Shown: positions 1 through 4,581 of the stretch, in pieces
Layout of the letters: each line of letters starts with the position of its first letter
How positions within the stretch are numbered: the first letter of the stretch is position 1
NCBI GenBank assembly: GCA_946615875.1
Contig: CAMOIK010000099.1
Coordinates: 1 to 7,883, forward strand
Source of the DNA: an uncultured Verrucomicrobiota bacterium
GTDB taxonomy: Bacteria; Verrucomicrobiota; Kiritimatiellia; RFP12; UBA1067
Direction: 5' to 3'
DNA length: 7,883 nucleotides
Program-made: the position numbers and the translations under genes
Notes under the pieces: generated by a model
Databases searched by the model: none
Told to the model about the DNA's origin: nothing
Seen by the model: the letters and a program-made list of their open reading frames with translations, nothing else

Positions 1-1
1 G

Positions 2-76
2 ATCGCAACAAACACCGTGCGAGAACGCCGCACCTCCCTCGCAGACCGCCTGGCCCCGGACCGCCATGCCCATTGA
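2..76 (+). CDS. Possible 3' end of an upstream gene (unrecognised)
   Basis: One plus-strand frame is open from the window edge to a TGA at 74-76 and would encode about 24 residues ending in LADRLAPDRHAH. The residue mix (TNTVRERRTSLADRLAP) and mostly G/C third positions look more protein-like than the other two plus frames, but the stretch is far too short to identify a family. If real, the gene ends about 28 bp before the tandem repeat and about 160 bp before the rplM promoter. A minus-strand frame running off the left edge is also open from an ATG near 73, so the call is tentative and no function is proposed. Confidence 0.22.
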   Translation: MATNTVRERRTSLADRLAPDRHAH

Positions 77-104
77 GGAGCGGCTGGCAAAGGGGCGGCG
101 GTCG

Positions 105-158
105 CTATATATTGAGAATGGTGTTCTCTATATATTGAGAATGGGGTTCTCTATATAT
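105..158. repeat. 23-bp tandem repeat, about 2.3 copies, with internal dyad
   Basis: Two 23-bp units (105-127 and 128-150) differ at one base (GGTG versus GGGG), and a third partial copy begins at 151. Each unit carries CTATATATT followed by GAGAA, a 5-nt spacer and TTCTC. GAGAA sits at 114-118 and 137-141; TTCTC sits at 124-128 and 147-151. The flanking ATATAT tracts are also complementary, so each dyad can extend to about 11 paired bases with a 2-nt bulge. The period is not a multiple of three, which argues against coding. The repeat lies about 80-135 bp upstream of the rplM -35 box. It could be a tandem operator, a remnant of a dispersed palindromic repeat or MITE-like element, or a slippage-prone tract; the sequence does not decide between these. 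Confidence 0.8.
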
Positions 159-160
159 GG

Positions 161-259
161 ATTTCGCCGTACGCTCGAAATGGCTGCGGCGAACCGTGGC
201 GACACAATCGCTGATGTCGTGAAAAATATCGGCGGGGTATTGCCACGTAGCGGCGAAAT
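161..259. repeat. 9-bp inverted repeat flanking the rplM promoter region
   Basis: ATTTCGCCG at 161-169 is the exact reverse complement of CGGCGAAAT at 251-259, and the match continues for three more bases (170-172 with 247-249) across a one-base bulge. The right arm falls inside the spacer between the -35 and -10 boxes of the predicted rplM promoter. A further CGGCGAA lies at 187-193, and ATTTCG (161-166) also pairs locally with CGAAAT (176-181). These are seen directly. A regulator binding the paired arms is only inferred, and chance is possible given the GC-rich background. Confidence 0.35.
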
Positions 260-269
260 ATGATATAAT
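240..269 (+). promoter_or_regulatory. Sigma-70-type promoter of the rplM-rpsI operon
   Basis: The -35 box is TTGCCA at 240-245 (five of six consensus bases). An 18-bp spacer separates it from a perfect -10 box, TATAAT, at 264-269. TG at 261-262 gives an extended -10 (TGN-TATAAT). This is the best promoter seen in the window and fits a highly expressed ribosomal-protein operon. Transcription would start near 275-277, leaving a leader of about 117 nt before rplM. Confidence 0.75.
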
Positions 270-275
270 ACTCCC

Positions 276-392
276 CTGTTTGTGGAGTCGGGGGAAAAAC
301 CGGCTCTCCGGGCCGCGGCGGGTGCCGCGACGCGCAATGCGGACAAAACCTGTGCAAGCAGGCACAAATACGCGCAGAACAAGGAAAGAAAG
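276..392 (+). promoter_or_regulatory. Structured 5' leader of rplM; candidate r-protein autoregulatory RNA
   Basis: Between the predicted start site and the rplM ATG lie three local hairpins: CCGG 300-303 with 308-311 (loop CTCT), CGCGGC 314-319 with GCCGCG 324-329 (loop GGGU), and UGUGC 351-355 with GCACA 362-366 (loop AAGCAG). The last 20 nt are purine-rich and unstructured and hold the ribosome binding site. L13 operons in other bacteria (Bacilli, Bacteroidia) are known to carry leader RNA motifs, so an L13-responsive element here is plausible. No match to a specific known motif could be tested. In-frame read-through from 282 is possible but looks like leader rather than coding sequence. 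Confidence 0.4.
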
Positions 393-824
393 ATGCAGAA
401 GAGCTACCGTGCTCCGAACCCCGGCGACAAGCGCCAGTGGTTCCTGATCGACGCGAAAGGACTGCCGCTCGGCCGCCTCGCCGTCGTTGTCGCAAACAAA
501 CTCCGTGCGAAGGATCTTCCGACCTTCGACCCGTCCGTGGACGCAGGTGCGTTCGTGGTCGTGACCAACGCAGCGCTGGTCAAGCTGACCGGCAAGAAGG
601 AAGAACAGAAGGAATACCAGCGCTATTCCGGCTACCGCGACGGCCTGAAGCGTTTCAGCGCGGCGACGATGCGCGCCACGCATCCCGACCGCATGATCAA
701 GGAGGCGGTCTGGGGAATGCTCCCCAAGAACACCATCGCGCGCAAGATGATGACGCGCCTGAAAGTCTTTGCGGGCGCGGAGCATGCCCACGCCGCCCAG
801 AAGCCCGTCGAAATCACCCTCTAA
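393..824 (+). CDS. rplM: Large ribosomal subunit protein L13 (uL13)
   Basis: This 143-residue protein is almost exactly the usual bacterial L13 length (142 in E. coli). L13 is an early-assembling 23S rRNA-binding protein of the 50S subunit. Recognisable features are the N-terminal WFLIDAKGLPLGRLA segment (residues 16-30), which starts the conserved core, the KEYQRYSGYRDGLK stretch (about 73-86), and the family signature near 107-127 (WGMLPKNTIARKMMTRL followed by KVFAG). The reading frame is open further upstream to about 282, but the ATG at 393 is preferred because it gives the family length and is preceded by AAGGAAAG at 381-388. It is first in a two-gene operon with rpsI, 23 nt downstream, the classical arrangement. 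Expression is probably driven by the promoter at 240-269 and may be tuned by the leader. The identification is secure. Confidence 0.97.
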   Translation: MQKSYRAPNPGDKRQWFLIDAKGLPLGRLAVVVANKLRAKDLPTFDPSVDAGAFVVVTNAALVKLTGKKEEQKEYQRYSGYRDGLKRFSAATMRATHPDRMIKEAVWGMLPKNTIARKMMTRLKVFAGAEHAHAAQKPVEITL

Positions 825-847
825 GCGACTAAGGAGCAAAGCACTTT

Positions 848-1249
848 ATGGCAACGAAGAAGACTATTGCTGCGGGAACAGGGCGCAGGAAAACCGCGAC
901 GGCCCGCGTGAATCTCGTCGAGGGCAAGGGCGTCTGGACCGTGAACAAGGTCGCGCTCGAGGATTACATCCAGTCCGAAGCTCTCCGCGACTACCTCAAG
1001 CAGCCCGTTGCGATTTCGGGCTACGACATGACGAAGGTCGATGTGGTGGCGTTCGCCAAGGGCGGCGGCATCTCCGGCCAGGCCGGCGCCATCCGCCACG
1101 GTCTGGCCCGCGCGCTTGTCAAGGCCGACGAGACGACCCGCGCCGCGCTGAAAAAAGCCGGCTGCATGACGCGCGACAGCCGCATGAAGGAGCGCAAGAA
1201 ACCCGGCCAGCCCGGTGCCCGCAAGCGCTTCCAGTTCTCGAAGCGTTAA
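848..1249 (+). CDS. rpsI: Small ribosomal subunit protein S9 (uS9)
   Basis: The 133-residue product is the 30S protein S9, whose C-terminal tail reaches the P-site tRNA. Evidence includes the N-terminal GTGRRKTATARV segment (residues 10-21), the family signature GGGISGQAGAIRHGLARAL (72-90), and the basic tail ending RKRFQFSKR, close to the E. coli ending QFSKR. Length is normal for bacteria (about 130). A strong Shine-Dalgarno, AAGGAG at 831-836, precedes the ATG by 11 nt and lies in the short gap after rplM, so the two are surely co-transcribed and separately initiated. Nothing is truncated or unusual. No convincing intrinsic terminator follows the stop codon, so some read-through into the helicase gene is possible. 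Confidence 0.98.
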   Translation: MATKKTIAAGTGRRKTATARVNLVEGKGVWTVNKVALEDYIQSEALRDYLKQPVAISGYDMTKVDVVAFAKGGGISGQAGAIRHGLARALVKADETTRAALKKAGCMTRDSRMKERKKPGQPGARKRFQFSKR

Positions 1250-1390
1250 TCGCTCGGGAATGTGGATCCGTGGAGCCTGGCGTCGCGGAACGCGCACCTT
1301 CGCGAGGTGGCGTATTTGCGAAACGGGCGGCCCCCGCGATGTCGGCTCTGCGGCTCCACTGGCTCTCAATTACACAGTTTCTCGTTTGAC
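1250..1390 (+). other. Intergenic/5' UTR region with nested inverted repeats
   Basis: The gap between rpsI and the helicase contains an 8-bp perfect inverted repeat, GTGGAGCC at 1270-1277 with GGCTCCAC at 1352-1359, enclosing two smaller hairpins: CACCT 1295-1299 with AGGTG 1305-1309, and CGGG 1324-1327 with CCCG 1333-1336. Together they could fold as a multi-branched structure. No U-tract follows, so this is not a typical intrinsic terminator, and I see no clear -35/-10 pair. It may be the structured 5' UTR of the helicase mRNA; some RNA helicase genes have regulatory leaders, but that role here is inference. A GTG at 1262 would extend the helicase through this region, but the resulting residues do not resemble the family. 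Confidence 0.35.
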
Positions 1391-3301
1391 ATGGCATTTG
1401 GTTTTCTCAAGAAGATAGTCCAGTCCTTGGCCGGCGCAGGAAAGACGGATGCCGGCCGCGGCGGGCGCAAGGACGCGAAAGGCGACGCCAGGCAGTCCAA
1501 GTCGTCCCGGGGCAAGGCTTCGGGCGGCAGGCAGAAGGAAAAGGACGGACAGCAGAAGCAGCAGCGCGGCAAGTCGGCGCAGCCGCAGCAGAAAAAGCAG
1601 CAGGGCGCGAAGCGCCAGCAGCCGGTCGCGAAACAGCAGCAACAGCAGCAGCCTGGGACGAGGCGCGACGCGCGCGGCCCCAGGCGAGAGTCTCGCGGCT
1701 CGCGGCGTTCGCAGGGTTCTGCGAACACGGCGGCCAACCAGAAGCGGCCCGGCGGCGAGGTGACGGAGGCGGAACTCGCGGCCCGCAAGGCGGCCCATGC
1801 GGCCTGGGATCCCGCGAGTTTCGTCGTCGAGCCGCAGGAGGGGCGCAAACGTTTCCATGATTTCGATCTCCCCGGAGAGGTGATGCACGCCATCGCCGAC
1901 CTGGGCTTCAAGTACTGCACGGAGATACAGGCGCTCTCGCTGGAGCACGCGCTGGCCGGCAAGAACATCGCAGGCAAGGCGCAGACGGGCAGCGGCAAGA
2001 CCGCCGCCTTCCTCGTCGCCATCCTCACCAGATACCTCCGCACGCCGGAAAGCCGCGCGAAGACCGGCGGCGTGCCGAGGGCGCTCGTCATCGCGCCCAC
2101 GCGCGAACTCGTCATCCAGATCTGCAAGGACGCCGATGCGATAGGCCGCTACACGGGGCTGCGCTGCCTCGCCGTGTATGGCGGCATGGACTACGACCGC
2201 CAGAAGAAAGAGGTGCAGGATGCGCCTGTCGATCTGCTGGTAGCCACGCCAGGACGGCTCCTCGATTTCGTCAAGGGCCACGTGATCGACCTCTCGCACG
2301 TCGATACGCTCGTCATAGACGAGGCGGACAGAATGCTTGACATGGGCTTCATCCCGGACGTGCGCCGCATCATGAGTCGTCTCCCGCCCAAGGAGCTCCG
2401 CACCACTATGCTCTACTCCGCCACGCTCAGCGACACGGTGATGCGCCTTGCGTTGAACTGGATGCAGGAGCCCTACAGGGCAGAGGTGGCAGGCGAGACC
2501 AACGCCACGGACACCGTACGCCAGGTGGTTTACATCGTGCGCACGGCAGACAAGTTCAAGGTGCTCTTCAACCACATCGCACTGCATCCGGAATGCCGCA
2601 CTCTCGTCTTCTGCAATCGCAAATCCACCACCGAGGACGTTTACGAGTCGCTCAAGGTTCGCGGCGTGAACGTGGAGATGCTTTCGGGCGACGTGAGCCA
2701 GTCGAAGCGTCTGCAGGTGCTGGACTCCTTCCGCGACGGCGAGGTGCGGATAGTCGTGGCCACCGACGTCGCCGGACGCGGCATCCATGTCGATGACGTC
2801 GGCTACGTGATAAACTTCGACTTTCCGTACGAGGCCGAGGACTACGTGCATCGCATCGGCCGCACGGGACGCGCCGGCAACACCGGTATCGCCATTTCCT
2901 TCGCCGACGAGGACGAGTCGTTCGCCATTCCGGACATCGAGGCGTACATCAAGGAGCCCTTGAAGTGCACCATGATACAGGACGACGACCCGCTCATGAA
3001 GCCCCTGCCTCCACGCGGTTCGCGCCTCGGAGCGGTCGATGACGAGGCGAAGGCGCGCGTCGATGAGCGCGAAGCCGTGGGCGAGGACGAGAAGGCCGCC
3101 GCCGCCGCGCTGACCGGCGCCAACGCCGTCACCGGCGCCGGCAAGCCTGCAAGGCTCCGCGAGGACGCGCCGGTCAGGGAGAACCCGAAGTTTGAGCACG
3201 CGCTGGACGACAAGCCGCCGCCGCCTAACGAGCGCGATATCTACACGAAGCCCGTGGAGCAGCGGGCGAAGTTCAGCGAGTGGAGCGTCACCGAGGGCTA
3301 G
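1391..3301 (+). CDS. rhlB: RhlB-like DEAD-box ATP-dependent RNA helicase
   Basis: This 636-residue protein unwinds or remodels RNA using ATP in the cytoplasm. Core motifs are all intact: Q motif with Q180, motif I AQTGSGKT (197-204, K203), PTRELVIQI, TPGRLLDF, DEAD (310-313), SAT (343-345), VFCNRK, TDVAGRG (458-464) and HRIGRTGRAG (from 487). The segment FVVEPQEGRKRFHDFDLP and the core that follows closely resemble RhlB proteins of Pseudomonas type, so RhlB is the nearest named relative. Residues about 17-130 are a basic, low-complexity K/R/Q/G tail with six glutamines in a row (82-87). Residues about 540-636 form an extra acidic, Ala/Pro-rich tail. Both are probably disordered. The ATG at 1391 is chosen because MAFGFLKKIVQS resembles RhlB N-termini, although no clear Shine-Dalgarno precedes it; GTG at 1262 is the alternative. 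A degradosome link is not shown by the context. Confidence 0.9.
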   Translation: MAFGFLKKIVQSLAGAGKTDAGRGGRKDAKGDARQSKSSRGKASGGRQKEKDGQQKQQRGKSAQPQQKKQQGAKRQQPVAKQQQQQQPGTRRDARGPRRESRGSRRSQGSANTAANQKRPGGEVTEAELAARKAAHAAWDPASFVVEPQEGRKRFHDFDLPGEVMHAIADLGFKYCTEIQALSLEHALAGKNIAGKAQTGSGKTAAFLVAILTRYLRTPESRAKTGGVPRALVIAPTRELVIQICKDADAIGRYTGLRCLAVYGGMDYDRQKKEVQDAPVDLLVATPGRLLDFVKGHVIDLSHVDTLVIDEADRMLDMGFIPDVRRIMSRLPPKELRTTMLYSATLSDTVMRLALNWMQEPYRAEVAGETNATDTVRQVVYIVRTADKFKVLFNHIALHPECRTLVFCNRKSTTEDVYESLKVRGVNVEMLSGDVSQSKRLQVLDSFRDGEVRIVVATDVAGRGIHVDDVGYVINFDFPYEAEDYVHRIGRTGRAGNTGIAISFADEDESFAIPDIEAYIKEPLKCTMIQDDDPLMKPLPPRGSRLGAVDDEAKARVDEREAVGEDEKAAAAALTGANAVTGAGKPARLREDAPVRENPKFEHALDDKPPPPNERDIYTKPVEQRAKFSEWSVTEG

Positions 3302-3362
3302 GCCGGCAAGGTCGGGGAAGGGCCAGCCTCTTCCTCGGCGGCGGACCACGCCTTGAAACAGC

Positions 3363-4388
3363 ATGAGATTCTTCGCCTATCCCGAAATCCTGCCGCTGGT
3401 GGCGCTGGTGCCGCTGGCGGCGTTCGTCTGGGCTTTCTTGCGGGCGAGGCGCGAGAAGGCGCTGGCGAAAATCTCTCTTCGCGTGCCGCCGGCAGGGGCT
3501 GCCGGACTGCAGATGGCGCTTGTCGCCGTCGGGCTGATGCTGGTGTTTTTCGCCGCCGCGCGTCCTCGCTGGGGGCGTTCGTCGCAGAAGCTGCTCTCGC
3601 ACAGTCGCAATATCGTAGTGGCGATCGACGTCTCGCGTTCGATGCTGGCCGAGGACGTCATGCCCAATCGTCTGGCTCGCGTCAAGGCGGACGTGGCGGA
3701 CCTGATCGACTCCCTTGGTTCGGATAGATGCGGGCTTGTCGCCTTCCGCCACACGGGAGTGGCTATTTCACCGCTGACCTCCGACCATGCGTTCTTGCGT
3801 GGCGTTTTGGAGTCGCTTTCGCCTGACTCCGCCGCGAAAGGAGAGACGGATATCGGCAGCGCCATACGCGAATCCCTCCGAGTGTTGGATTCCGAGGCGG
3901 CGGACGACGACGCGTCTCCGTCCCACGACGGCAGCCACAACGCCATAATCCTGATTTCCGACGGCGGCGACCTGAAGGGCGAGGCTCTGCAGTGCGTAGA
4001 AATCGCCCGCCGCCGCAGAGTGCCCATCTTCACCGTGGGCATAGGCGACCCGAAGCGCGGCGCGACCATCCCTGCCGAGAACGGGCAGGGCGTCCAGACC
4101 TACAAGGGGGCGCCGGTGACGGTGAAACTGGAGGAGGAGCCTCTCAAGAAGATTGCCGAACTGAGCGGCGGCCGTTATGTGCCGCTCGCCACGCTGAGCA
4201 CCGCCGAGACAACGCTCGGCGCCATATACCGACGCTTCCTGCGCCAGGTCGCCGCCGCCGAGCAGAACGAGGAGGAGTCCGCCCTGGGCGAACGCTACCA
4301 GTTCTTCCTGGTTCCGGGCCTCGCTCTGCTGATGGCCGGCGCGGCTCTTTCAAAAGGCCGTTTCCGCTTGGAGCGCAAAACCCGCTGA
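3363..4388 (+). CDS. batB: Membrane-anchored VWA-domain protein, BatB-like
   Basis: The 341-residue product matches Bat (Bacteroides aerotolerance) proteins of the BatA/BatB type in length and layout. Two N-terminal membrane segments (about 9-26 and 49-66) are followed by a VWA domain and a C-terminal membrane segment (about 314-330) with a basic end. The metal-binding MIDAS site is complete: DVSRS (D89, S91, S93), T162 in GETDIGS, and D200 in SDGGD. AIDVSRSMLAEDVMPNRLARVK-like sequence and the IGDPKRGATIP and GGRYVPL stretches are typical of the family. The VWA domain probably mediates metal-dependent protein contacts in the periplasm; the precise role of Bat proteins is unsettled. An acidic insert (about 177-194, DSEAADDDASPSHDG) interrupts the domain surface. 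Usual partners (moxR, DUF58, batA, batD) are absent here. It starts 61 nt after the helicase and has no strong ribosome binding site, so co-transcription with the helicase is possible. Confidence 0.85.
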   Translation: MRFFAYPEILPLVALVPLAAFVWAFLRARREKALAKISLRVPPAGAAGLQMALVAVGLMLVFFAAARPRWGRSSQKLLSHSRNIVVAIDVSRSMLAEDVMPNRLARVKADVADLIDSLGSDRCGLVAFRHTGVAISPLTSDHAFLRGVLESLSPDSAAKGETDIGSAIRESLRVLDSEAADDDASPSHDGSHNAIILISDGGDLKGEALQCVEIARRRRVPIFTVGIGDPKRGATIPAENGQGVQTYKGAPVTVKLEEEPLKKIAELSGGRYVPLATLSTAETTLGAIYRRFLRQVAAAEQNEEESALGERYQFFLVPGLALLMAGAALSKGRFRLERKTR

Positions 4389-4406
4389 CTCCCGCCCGTT
4401 CCCGCA

Positions 4407-4493
4407 CCGTGCTCGGAGATGCCCGAAGTCGACACGGGCGAATGCCAGAGCGCATTCGCCGCCATGTCTCCCACAGGCGCCCGTAGCTGGGCG
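4407..4493 (+). other. Hairpin-rich 3' region downstream of batB
   Basis: Three structures are visible after batB. First, CCGTG 4407-4411 pairs with CACGG 4433-4437 around an inner TCGG/CCGA stem (4413-4416 with 4423-4426). Second, a perfect 9-bp stem GGCGAATGC 4437-4445 pairs with GCATTCGCC 4452-4460 (loop CAGAGC). Third, CGCCC 4478-4482 pairs with GGGCG 4489-4493. No T-tract follows any of them, so they are poor intrinsic terminators. They may protect the 3' end of the batB transcript, or simply reflect GC-rich intergenic sequence. No coding sequence is evident from 4389 to 4581. Confidence 0.4.
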
Positions 4494-4525
4494 AAGGCCC
4501 ACGGACCTCAGAGTCGCAAGAAAGT

Positions 4526-4563
4526 AAAACGTCGGCGATGGCTAGCGCCATCGCCGACGTTTT
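4526..4563. terminator. Bidirectional intrinsic terminator between batB and nifJ
   Basis: A perfect 17-bp inverted repeat (arms 4526-4542 and 4547-4563, loop TAGC) has the sequence AAAACGTCGGCGATGGC in the left arm. Its outer AAAA/TTTT ends supply the U-tract on both strands. On the minus strand the tract continues as TTTTACTTTCTT, making it strongest for nifJ, whose stop lies 18 nt away. On the plus strand only four T residues follow the GC stem, so termination of batB transcripts is likely but weaker. Its position between two convergent genes fits this role exactly. Confidence 0.92.
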
Positions 4564-4581
4564 CAACGCTTATGCAACGTC

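Noticed and set aside
105..158. Tandem repeat as a CRISPR array
   Set aside because: Units are directly adjacent with no variable spacers, and no cas genes are present.
282..392. N-terminal extension of L13 through the leader
   Set aside because: It would add 37 residues not found in L13, bypass a good ribosome binding site, and begin only a few bases after the predicted transcription start.
105..839. A 244-codon minus-strand frame opposite rplM and its upstream region
   Set aside because: It spans the tandem repeat, promoter and L13 gene in antisense, and its translation shows no recognisable domain.
1262..1390. GTG start extending the helicase by 43 residues, including a CRLC pair
   Set aside because: The extension does not resemble RhlB N-termini and overlaps inverted repeats. 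The ATG at 1391 begins a typical MAFGFLKKIVQS segment. It remains possible, because neither start has a strong Shine-Dalgarno.
1631..1654. CAG/CAA tract in the helicase as a microsatellite of foreign origin
   Set aside because: It is in frame, encodes six glutamines within a broader Q/K-rich region, and the helicase core downstream is intact, so it is better explained as part of the disordered tail.
3302..3362. GGAAG/CTTCC hairpin (3316-3334) as a terminator after the helicase
   Set aside because: The stem is only five bases and is followed by GC-rich sequence with no T-tract, so termination is not supported.
1370..3364. A 664-codon open frame on the minus strand opposite the helicase gene
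   Set aside because: It is an antisense shadow of a GC-rich coding sequence. Its translation is biased in composition (long leucine runs opposite the glutamine tract) and resembles no family, while the plus strand encodes a complete DEAD-box helicase.
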